A DNA stretch of 22,726 bases from IMG/VR virus record IMGVR_UViG_3300037584_004438, positions 1 through 22,726 of that record. One strand, given 5' to 3'. The position numbers and the translations under genes were made by a program. The notes below the pieces were generated by a model that saw nothing but the letters and a program-made list of their open reading frames with translations, had not been told where the DNA came from and did no database searches. This stretch comes from a virus. Positions 6,786-13,076 of this stretch are shown one piece after another (position 1 is the stretch's first letter; each line of letters begins with the position of its first letter).

Positions 6786-7874
6786 ATGACGTTTGTCCCT
6801 ATCGACTTCCCAAGAGAGGTTCTTGAGATAACGAGTAACGGCGATAGGGGTTGGAGAAGGCTAGTAAAATCGTCTGATGATTTGGAAAGATATTGGAAAG
6901 GTAAAAACGGTAGTGGTAATGTTTACTTTACCGCTTATGGTTTTTCACATACAGAAGCACCAAAACATCACCGTGTCGATTACAACACACCGAAGATACA
7001 TCACTTTATCATGGATTTTGATTGTAAGGATTTCAAGAACAATGGAACAAATGTACCTTTTGAAGTGCCACATAAAGAAGTGACAAAATTACACAGGATG
7101 TTAATGAAGGACAACATACTTCATTTTGTTTGGTTTAGTGGTGGTGGTTTTCACGTATGGGTTCCATTAGCAAAGTCACTCCATCCTAGAAATGGAAATG
7201 AACTTTCACGAATAAAGTATTCAGGGAGGGTTCTTCTGAATGAGTGGGATAGAAAATTAGGCGGTCTGAGGTGTAATGACCCTACAGTTGCATTTGATAC
7301 TAGCGGAATGATAAGAATACCTAATTCGTATAATGCAAAGAGAGAATGCTGGTCTATCCCTTTAACAAGTGAAGAAATTACCAACGGAGATTTTGACTTC
7401 TTCATGAATAAGGCACAAGAGTCCGACTCCGGCTACATCGCATTAGGAGAAGTACCGCTCGAATTTGAAGTAGTCAAAAATAAGTTTATGGATGTAAGTA
7501 ATATTAAACCAGTGTATGTTCCACCTGTTTCTTTTGACAATATACACATTCTTCCTTGTTTGGCTCAAGCCGCTTTGGGGGAGGGAAATCCTATTCACAG
7601 GGCTAGGTATCACCTTGCCTCATACTTGGCAGATAGACTTCGTATGTTCTTCCCCGCTTGGCGTGTAACTAATGAAGAAAAGAAAAAACATGTCAAACAA
7701 ATTAGTGCTTTCTGTGCGAGTCAAGGTTGGGTCGATTACAAGAAAGAAAAAACTATTGAACAAGTTCAAAGCATCGTGATGAAAGGCTACCCTCACGCCA
7801 CTTGTGCCACTCTATATGAAGAGGGGTTCTGCGTGGGTAAATGTCAGTATTACGATGGAAGCATGGGTGATTAA
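6786..7874 (+). CDS. priS: Single-chain archaeo-eukaryotic primase: PriS core plus PriL-type Fe-S domain
   Basis: A 362-residue protein from the ATG at 6786. The AEP catalytic core shows all three signature motifs: FIMDFD (Asp77, Asp79, metal ligands), WFSGGGFHVW (Ser118 to His123, nucleotide binding) and VAFDTSGMIRIPNSYN (Asp171 with Arg177). The C-terminal ~110 residues match the PriL C-terminal iron-sulphur domain: a first cysteine (Cys258), H-R-A-R-Y-H-L near 271-277, a T-x-x-Q-V helix (323-327), then Cys340, Cys349 and Cys353 near the end. In cells these domains sit on two subunits; here they form one chain, as in some archaeal plasmid and viral primases. It should synthesise primers for the nearby PolB. 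Start choice follows the AGGTGA site. The core identification is firm; the Fe-S assignment rests on the four-cysteine spacing and flanking motifs. Confidence 0.9.
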   Translation: MTFVPIDFPREVLEITSNGDRGWRRLVKSSDDLERYWKGKNGSGNVYFTAYGFSHTEAPKHHRVDYNTPKIHHFIMDFDCKDFKNNGTNVPFEVPHKEVTKLHRMLMKDNILHFVWFSGGGFHVWVPLAKSLHPRNGNELSRIKYSGRVLLNEWDRKLGGLRCNDPTVAFDTSGMIRIPNSYNAKRECWSIPLTSEEITNGDFDFFMNKAQESDSGYIALGEVPLEFEVVKNKFMDVSNIKPVYVPPVSFDNIHILPCLAQAALGEGNPIHRARYHLASYLADRLRMFFPAWRVTNEEKKKHVKQISAFCASQGWVDYKKEKTIEQVQSIVMKGYPHATCATLYEEGFCVGKCQYYDGSMGD

Positions 7875-8282
7875 ATGAGGGCAATGATAAGAATTGAGGG
7901 AAAGAGGGCACGTATAATTTCACAACTTATGCGTATTTTTATTGGTAAAGATAAAATGAATATCGAAATGGTAAAAACGTGTATGCTTGATTCTCCTGTA
8001 CAGGTTACTTCAACTGCTTTGACGGGGATATTAACTGTTTATCCCTTTTTTAAAAACGTAGGTGAAGCGAGTAAAACTTCTTTTAGTAGCAAAGGTAACT
8101 ACCCTGTTGTATTATGGAAAATTGATTTACTTTCTTTGATTAAAAAATATAGAATTTCGCCTTTAGAATATAAAAGTGGCTTGGCTAATCAATTTTTAAT
8201 TAACACTGAAAGTAATACCTTTACTAGAATAACAAAGAAAAATTTTGACGAGTGTGTTTTAGAATTACACTGGGAGGAATAA
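7875..8282 (+). CDS. Unknown protein, possible winged helix-turn-helix
   Basis: A 135-residue protein starting right after the primase stop, with GGGTGA (7865-7870) as ribosome-binding site. I do not recognise a family. The first ~70 residues read as three helices (ISQLMRIF, NIEMVKTCML, STALTGILTVYPFFKN) followed by a possible wing (residues ~60-85, KGNYPVVLWKID). This resembles small archaeal and viral wHTH regulators. The rest is Lys/Ile-rich and helical. From about 7990 the DNA is clearly richer in A and T than the flanking replication genes, and the same holds for the next gene, hinting at a separate origin for the pair. A DNA-binding regulator is the best guess, with low certainty. Confidence 0.6.
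   Translation: MRAMIRIEGKRARIISQLMRIFIGKDKMNIEMVKTCMLDSPVQVTSTALTGILTVYPFFKNVGEASKTSFSSKGNYPVVLWKIDLLSLIKKYRISPLEYKSGLANQFLINTESNTFTRITKKNFDECVLELHWEE
8273..8277 (+). promoter_or_regulatory. Ribosome-binding site deciding the 86-residue gene start
   Basis: GGAGG lies 7 nt before the ATG at 8285, inside the last codons of the previous gene. It favours this ATG over the upstream in-frame ATG at 8252. Confidence 0.75.
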
Positions 8283-8284
8283 AT

Positions 8285-8545
8285 ATGTTATGGACTGAAA
8301 AAGCAAAAGAAATATTTAACAATACAGAACAATGGATAGATTTTAATAAATTTATTTGTTTAAGAAAAAAAGAAAAAGAATTTTTTAAAAGGTTTAACGT
8401 AACTAAAAATGACCCGTTACCTACTGAATTCCCTCTAATGAATTGGTTTTTAGCAGGAGCGGTTATGAACGATGATGAAGTAATCCATGATATGGAATTA
8501 CTTTTTCATCTATTTAAACAATGGAAAGGGGATAATGATGAGTAA
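8285..8545 (+). CDS. Unknown 86-residue protein, AT-rich gene
   Basis: No family recognised. The protein is rich in Lys, Phe, Asn and aromatic residues and looks helical throughout, with amphipathic segments (WTEKAKEIF, FNKFICLRKKEKEFFKRF and a C-terminal DMELLFHLFKQW). There is no signal peptide or membrane span. A good GGAGG site and tight coupling (8-nt overlap with the downstream ERCC4-type gene) support it as real. It shares high A+T with the preceding gene, unlike the primase and nuclease that flank the pair. A small inhibitory or adaptor protein is conceivable, but nothing in the sequence shows a function. Confidence 0.6.
   Translation: MLWTEKAKEIFNNTEQWIDFNKFICLRKKEKEFFKRFNVTKNDPLPTEFPLMNWFLAGAVMNDDEVIHDMELLFHLFKQWKGDNDE
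8525..8531 (+). promoter_or_regulatory. Ribosome-binding site for the ERCC4-type nuclease
   Basis: AAAGGGG lies 6 nt before the ATG at 8538 and supports a start at 8538 (or the adjacent ATG at 8535) over the far upstream ATG at 8487. Confidence 0.6.
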
Positions 8546-9236
8546 ATATCCTGACTTGATAATCGATACAAATGAAAGAGGTAGCCTTTGTGAATCTATA
8601 GAACGACGTGCTAAGAAGTCAGGGATGTTTGTTGTAAGAAAAAATTTGATAGTAGGTGACTACTTACTTGGGGGTGCTTTAGTTGAGGCCAAGTCAATCC
8701 CTGACCTCTTTCAGTCATCTCATTCAGGTCATCTTTGGAGACAACTTGATAATATGGATGCAAACTTTGAAAGATTCTTTTTAGTCGTGCATGGTACTGT
8801 TGAGAAGTATGTGGCGATTGCGAGAAAGAACGGTAACAGATTATCTTATTCCAAAGTACAAAACGAACTCACAGGTACATTAGCGAGAGTGATGAGTGAC
8901 TTTGATTGCCAAGTGTTCTTCACTTCAAACACCAGTGAAGCAGCACAGTTTATTGTAAAACTCCACGAGAAGATACACAAACCAGCAAGTAAGCATGGGG
9001 CACAGTCTTTACGTCGTGTCGCTAGTAATGATTTGAGATTGGATATGTTGATGACAGTACCGGGTATAGGTAGGGAAATTGCTGAAAGGATTCTTGAAAA
9101 GTGTGGTAGTATCGAGGAGATGTGTTTTCCTGAATCACTGAAACAAATCAAGGGATTGGGCGAGGTAAGAAGAAAATTAATTGTTAAAATACTTACTAGC
9201 GAAGAACCCGTAAAACAACAAAACAAGAAGCGTTGA
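8538..9236 (+). CDS. ERCC4-family (XPF/Hef-type) nuclease with helix-hairpin-helix domain
   Basis: A 232-residue protein matching the nuclease half of archaeal XPF/Hef. The ERCC4 nuclease domain has IIDTNERG (Asp10, Glu13, Arg14), VGDY (Asp41) and VEAKSIPDL (Glu50, Lys52, Asp56). In most XPF/Mus81 enzymes this last motif reads ERKx3D; here the Arg is Ala51. The C-terminal part has two hairpins, MTVPGIGREIAERIL and IKGLGEVRRKLI, forming an (HhH)2 DNA-binding unit. Enzymes of this family cut 3' flaps, forks and nicked junctions, so this one may process viral replication or recombination intermediates. The N-terminal helicase of Hef is absent. It ends in a Lys/Gln-rich tail with no PIP box. The start follows an AAAGGGG site and overlaps the previous gene. 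Confidence 0.9.
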   Translation: MSKYPDLIIDTNERGSLCESIERRAKKSGMFVVRKNLIVGDYLLGGALVEAKSIPDLFQSSHSGHLWRQLDNMDANFERFFLVVHGTVEKYVAIARKNGNRLSYSKVQNELTGTLARVMSDFDCQVFFTSNTSEAAQFIVKLHEKIHKPASKHGAQSLRRVASNDLRLDMLMTVPGIGREIAERILEKCGSIEEMCFPESLKQIKGLGEVRRKLIVKILTSEEPVKQQNKKR

Positions 9237-9244
9237 AGAAAATT

Positions 9245-9253
9245 CTATTTAAA
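9245..9253 (+). promoter_or_regulatory. Possible archaeal TATA box
   Basis: CTATTTAAA lies in the 45-nt gap between the ERCC4 nuclease and the ATPase gene, about 30 nt before its ATG at 9282. The sequence resembles an archaeal TATA element, but I see no clear BRE, and a chance match in AT-rich DNA is quite possible. GGTGTGAT at 9271-9278 is the ribosome-binding site. Confidence 0.25.
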
Positions 9254-9281
9254 CTGATAAAGAGTAAATGGGTGTGATATT

Positions 9282-10676
9282 ATGAAAGCGATAAATTATC
9301 AGGCAGTACAAAAGTTTCCTATTCTTGAAGCATACCTTAATCATTTTTCACGTACATCAATGAAGAATGAGATACCGGGTCTTCTTTCTTTCTTTTTCAT
9401 ACAGGGTCAAACACTATTACCATATGTTCGTGTTCCGACTGGTGACTCTCATCTTGATTCAAGAGTGCATGTATTTTGGATTCAACCGAGTAGGACTGGT
9501 AAATCAATAGCGTGGGATTTCATTGGTGATATTATGAAAGAAATCAATGTTCCTTTTGAAATGTTTTCATCTGGTACTGATGCTGGACTTATCGGTTCGC
9601 TTCAACCTGTGCTTGATGAGGAGAATAAACCAACGAATGAAATGGAAACCGTACCCGGTTTACTGGCTGGAAGAAAAGGTATCAACTTTGATGAAGGTTC
9701 AGTTTTGTTAACCCCAAACAAACATAGTCAAGAGACTGTATTGTATTTACAAACTGCCTGTAACGCTATCGGTAGTGGTGGTAACATTTTGGTTAAACAC
9801 ATGAAAGGTGATAAAGTTGAATGTGAATCTTTAGTTTCGTTATGGATTACTACATATCCACCGAAGGGGGTCAAAGAGTATGTACTCACGAAAGGTATTT
9901 TTCAAAGAGTATTACTTTATTGGGCACACTGGGACATGGATATGCGTCAAGAAGTGAGTAATGAAAGACTCAGTACGTTTTACAAAAAACCGAGTGAGAT
10001 GGATATTACAAGAGATGATATTGTTGACTACTTCAAAGACACAGATAAAATAGTTCGTGACCGTCTTTTGAATTTAAGTGAGACTACTTTTACAGAATGG
10101 AGTGAGATGGGTAGGGATGAGCAAGAAAATATCGCACAGAAATACATGTGGGATATGTTTACCGCAGGTCCTAACTTTACAACCGCTTTATATCAAGCAT
10201 CTGATGATATTTTTGAAAGGCTCAAAAATATGGATGCCAATATGTCCGAAGTAGTTGCATCATTCACCCCCGCTATTGAAAACTACCTTGGTATATTTTC
10301 CACACACCTTGCGGTATTAGATAGAAAGTGGGTCATATCTGATACTCACGTTGATATGGCGAAGGAGTTTTTATTGGACTTATTTGATAACCTCATATCT
10401 TGGCTTGAAGATTCGGTTGAAATAGGCGGTAATAAAGCCAAAGAAGGTAAGATAATTGATGAACTACTCTATGCCTTCAACTCTTGCACAGAGTACGAAC
10501 TGGATGGTAGTGGAGATGGATGGAGAAGGAAAACTGCCATGTTGAATCAGTACATGGAAATTACAGGTGTATCGAAAAGTACCGCCGAGAGACACTTCAA
10601 AGATTATAGTGTTAAATTATTTAACAGTAAAAAGAGTGGAAAGCGTGTATATTTAAAACGTAAAGGCACTAAGTAA
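9282..10676 (+). CDS. P-loop ATPase with C-terminal winged-helix-like segment, candidate replicative helicase
   Basis: A 464-residue protein. Walker A is the variant IQPSRTGKS (Lys74, Ser75) and Walker B is INFDEGS (Asp137, Glu138). Downstream, SLWITTYPPKG followed by TKGIFQRVLLYW fits sensor-1 and arginine-finger positions of AAA+/DUF3987-like ATPases. An all-helical N terminus (residues 1-60) precedes the ATPase core, and the last ~50 residues (YMEITGVSKSTAERHF then a basic, beta-rich end) look like a winged helix, as in MCM. It sits among primase, nucleases and exonuclease, and no other helicase candidate is visible in the window, so I infer a replicative helicase or helicase loader. A packaging or DUF3987-type primase-associated ATPase is the main alternative. 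The ATPase call is firm, the role is inferred. Confidence 0.7.
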   Translation: MKAINYQAVQKFPILEAYLNHFSRTSMKNEIPGLLSFFFIQGQTLLPYVRVPTGDSHLDSRVHVFWIQPSRTGKSIAWDFIGDIMKEINVPFEMFSSGTDAGLIGSLQPVLDEENKPTNEMETVPGLLAGRKGINFDEGSVLLTPNKHSQETVLYLQTACNAIGSGGNILVKHMKGDKVECESLVSLWITTYPPKGVKEYVLTKGIFQRVLLYWAHWDMDMRQEVSNERLSTFYKKPSEMDITRDDIVDYFKDTDKIVRDRLLNLSETTFTEWSEMGRDEQENIAQKYMWDMFTAGPNFTTALYQASDDIFERLKNMDANMSEVVASFTPAIENYLGIFSTHLAVLDRKWVISDTHVDMAKEFLLDLFDNLISWLEDSVEIGGNKAKEGKIIDELLYAFNSCTEYELDGSGDGWRRKTAMLNQYMEITGVSKSTAERHFKDYSVKLFNSKKSGKRVYLKRKGTK

Positions 10677-10691
10677 GGTGAGGGCTAACTC

Positions 10692-10796
10692 ATGAAATGC
10701 CAAAAACCGCTTCTTCACAGACCGCAATTTGAAGGTAAACTTCATTGTAAACATTGTTATAGAGAATTGATGAAAAGGTGGGATGAACTTCAATGA
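10692..10796 (+). CDS. 34-residue Cys-motif microprotein
   Basis: A short ORF with an AAGGTGAG ribosome-binding site at the end of the previous gene and an ATGA overlap with the exonuclease start (10793-10796). The product begins MKC and contains HCKHC near residues 18-22, giving Cys3, Cys19, Cys22 and nearby His residues, enough for one zinc site. The rest is basic. The operon fit and codon-length overlap make translation likely, but a peptide this small could also act mainly in coupling translation to the next gene. No function can be read from it. Confidence 0.5.
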   Translation: MKCQKPLLHRPQFEGKLHCKHCYRELMKRWDELQ

Positions 10797-11401
10797 GCGA
10801 TATACTAGCCTTGGATATTGAGACAAGTAATTATTCTTGGGAGATAGGAGGTTGGGATAAAACCGCTTCATTTGACCCTACAGTGGTTGCTACATGGAAT
10901 GGTAAAGATGGTACAGTGTATTGTAATAAATCACTTGACATTGATGCTACAGTTAAAGCATTACACCCAAAAACACTGGGAGATGATTTGATTGACCACG
11001 TAAACAAGGGTGGTGTTATCATAGGACATAATATCAAAGGATTTGATTTACCTGTCCTAAGAGATGCTTTGGATTGTTGGAGTGCGGGTGACTTGCTAGG
11101 TAAAACTGAGAGTGTGATTGATACAAAAATATTGACTCAAAAGGCAGCAATAGTTAGCGGTGGTGTAGTGACCACTTTAGATATGCTCGTAAAGACCACT
11201 TTAGAGGACAATAAATTAATGAACAGTGAGGATGCCCCCGTTGCATGGAGGGACGGGAAGTATGACGAGGTGGCTAAATATTGCCTAAGTGATGCTCGAC
11301 TCACATATGATTTTTACGAATTCGGTAAAAGTGAAGGTTATGTTCAAACAAGAAAATTAGAGACAGGTGAAATAATAAAAATAGAGGTTGATTGGAAATG
11401 A
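10793..11401 (+). CDS. DEDDy-type 3'-5' exonuclease (DnaQ/RNase H-like fold)
   Basis: A 202-residue protein with the three exonuclease motifs of the DEDD superfamily: LALDIETS (Asp8, Glu10), IIGHNIKGFDLPVL (Asp85) and YCLSDARLTYDFY (Tyr163, Asp167). Tyr four residues before the last Asp marks the DEDDy class. The layout resembles the detached exonuclease domain of a family B polymerase, and its motif II matches the PolB consensus (N..FD) better than the PolB encoded upstream does. It may trim 3' ends in recombination, proofread in trans, or degrade host DNA or RNA. It is framed by overlaps: the microprotein stop upstream, and the thermosome ATG at 11398 downstream (ATGA). Confidence 0.85.
   Translation: MSDILALDIETSNYSWEIGGWDKTASFDPTVVATWNGKDGTVYCNKSLDIDATVKALHPKTLGDDLIDHVNKGGVIIGHNIKGFDLPVLRDALDCWSAGDLLGKTESVIDTKILTQKAAIVSGGVVTTLDMLVKTTLEDNKLMNSEDAPVAWRDGKYDEVAKYCLSDARLTYDFYEFGKSEGYVQTRKLETGEIIKIEVDWK
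11384..11392 (+). promoter_or_regulatory. Ribosome-binding site deciding the thermosome start
   Basis: GAGGTTGAT lies 5 nt before the ATG at 11398 and supports that start over the in-frame TTG at 11392. Confidence 0.6.
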
Positions 11402-12900
11402 ATGAAATAGAAAACGCAAGAAGTAAAGCACAAACACATAACATAAAAGCGGCGAAAACTGTTGCTGAAACAGTAAAATCTACGCTTGGCCCGATGGGTA
11501 TGGACAAACTCATGATGGATGGTGGAGGGAACGTCATTGTAACAAATGACGGTGCCACTATTCTCCGTGAGTTAGACGTAACGCATCCCGGCGGTAAGAT
11601 GATAGTTGAGGTAGCAAAAACTCAAGAGAGTCTGTGTTATGATGGAACAACCAGCACAGTGATACTGGCTGGTCAACTGTTAGCAAATAGTGAATCATTA
11701 TTTGAAAAAGGGTTACACCCGAATGTAATCTGTCGTGGTTATCATGAAGCAACACGTATGGCGATTAAATTCCTTAACGAAGAAATTACTATTACAAGTA
11801 AAGAACGTAATGACTTAGTTGCAGTTGCTAAAACAGCAATAACAGGTAAAACGCTAGAGAATGCAATTGAAGACGTAGCCGAACTTTGTGTAGCAGCCGT
11901 TGAAAAGGCTGGAGATGCTGAGTCGGTAAAAGTTGTTTCTTTCCCCGGTGATTCCATACAGGATTCGTATTTATATGATGGATGTATTGTAAACAAAGAC
12001 TATGTGTTAGAGGGTCGTGATGAATACTCTCACCTTGTATTAATGAATACAGGATTAGAAAATGAAAAGTCAGAAGATAACATACAACTTCAAATGAACT
12101 CAGAATCATTTCAATCATACAAAGCGTCAAGTAAAACACATTTGATTGAGTCTGCAAAAAGATTGGTTGAATACATGCCCGAAGGTGGTGTAGTTTTCGT
12201 AAGAGATAATGTAAACGACTTTGTATGTTCATACTTAAAGAAAAATCATATTATGGTTGTAAGGAGAGTTCCTGAATCAACACTACGTACACTTTCACGT
12301 GTGGCTGACACACCTATATGTCAAACACCTGAGGAAGTTGAATTTTGCGCTCCTGTTAAAATCAAAAGAGAAAAACACAATGATGTATGGTATTTGTTTG
12401 TAAACGGAGAATTAGAGAGTAACGTTGCTACGCTCGTATTACGAGGGGCTACCTCACATACCTTAGATGAAGTTGAAAGAGGATTTGATGATGCGTTAGG
12501 AGTTGTGTCATTAGTTATGAATAGCAAAGAATACGTAATAGGTGGCGGTAACTCCTATGCAAGAATGTCATCCCATCTAAGGCAACATGCTGCTAAGATA
12601 GGCGGTAGGGCACAAATGGCTATAGAAGCGTTTTCTGATGCATTAGAAATTATACCTGCTACCATTGCTGAGAATGCTGGTCATGACCCATTGGATGTGG
12701 TTCTTGCTATGCGACATGAAATCCTTCAAGGTAACTTGACTTTTGGCCCCGATGTTGAAAACGGCGGCGTTTGCGATATGTTGAAAGCAGGTGTCATAGA
12801 ACCGGCTTCTTTGGTCAAACAAGCAGTTCAAAGTGCGAGTGAGGTAACAAACTCAGTACTGAGAATTGATGACATCATTGCACGAAGACCTACACAGTAA
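11398..12900 (+). CDS. ths: Group II chaperonin (thermosome/CCT-type) subunit
   Basis: A 500-residue homolog of the archaeal thermosome, an ATP-driven double-ring folding chamber in the cytoplasm. Equatorial motifs are STLGPMGMDKLMMDG (about residues 28-42) and VTNDGATIL (Asp51). The ATPase P-loop motif, normally GDGTT, reads YDGTT (Tyr81, Asp82). The intermediate and apical domains are present, including the region of the helical protrusion that forms the built-in lid (SFQSYKASSKTHLIESAKRL) and VVRRVPESTLRTLSRVAD. FDDALGVVS carries the general-base Asp region, followed by VIGGGNSYARMSSHLR, IEAFSDALEIIPATIAENAGHDPLD, and a standard C-terminal VLRIDDIIARRP. It is about 40-50 residues shorter than cellular subunits, mainly at the termini. 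With no second subunit here, it would form a homo-oligomer or join host rings. Confidence 0.95.
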   Translation: MNEIENARSKAQTHNIKAAKTVAETVKSTLGPMGMDKLMMDGGGNVIVTNDGATILRELDVTHPGGKMIVEVAKTQESLCYDGTTSTVILAGQLLANSESLFEKGLHPNVICRGYHEATRMAIKFLNEEITITSKERNDLVAVAKTAITGKTLENAIEDVAELCVAAVEKAGDAESVKVVSFPGDSIQDSYLYDGCIVNKDYVLEGRDEYSHLVLMNTGLENEKSEDNIQLQMNSESFQSYKASSKTHLIESAKRLVEYMPEGGVVFVRDNVNDFVCSYLKKNHIMVVRRVPESTLRTLSRVADTPICQTPEEVEFCAPVKIKREKHNDVWYLFVNGELESNVATLVLRGATSHTLDEVERGFDDALGVVSLVMNSKEYVIGGGNSYARMSSHLRQHAAKIGGRAQMAIEAFSDALEIIPATIAENAGHDPLDVVLAMRHEILQGNLTFGPDVENGGVCDMLKAGVIEPASLVKQAVQSASEVTNSVLRIDDIIARRPTQ

Positions 12901-12909
12901 GTGTGAAAC

Positions 12910-13074
12910 ATGGGGAGACTCATTGATAGATTGAAAGTAAAATGTAGGGCTTGTACCCATTGGCACATAGCCCGTCGTGTTTCAGCACGTTATCTCGATG
13001 ATGAAAGAGAACGTTTTACTTTGTTACAGTGTCGTAAGTGTGGTCATTTTTGGCAAGATTCCGCTATGAAGTAG
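12910..13074 (+). CDS. 54-residue zinc-ribbon protein
   Basis: The ATG lies 9 nt after the thermosome stop. The product has CRAC (Cys12, Cys15) and CRKCGHFW (Cys41, Cys44), two CxxC knuckles about 25 residues apart, the pattern of a treble-clef or zinc-ribbon fold. A basic N-terminal helix (RLIDRLKVK) and an Arg-rich segment between the knuckles suggest nucleic-acid contact. Small ribbons of this kind are common in archaeal viruses and may act in transcription or as adaptors. The ribosome-binding site (GTGTG) is weak, so it may depend on coupling with the thermosome gene. Its stop is 2 nt from the stop of the convergent minus-strand gene, ending the replication module. Confidence 0.7.
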   Translation: MGRLIDRLKVKCRACTHWHIARRVSARYLDDERERFTLLQCRKCGHFWQDSAMK

Positions 13075-13076
13075 TA

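Noticed and set aside
8487-8537. Upstream in-frame ATG extending the ERCC4 nuclease
   Set aside because: The extra residues are a hydrophobic frame shadow of the previous gene; ATG 8538 has an AAAGGGG site and begins right before the conserved domain.
11398-12900. Window as a piece of a cellular archaeal chromosome, based on the thermosome
   Set aside because: The overlapping operon with a viral-type primase and small unknowns, and the adjacent tail-fibre and hub genes, fit a virus; a cellular thermosome would not sit in this setting.
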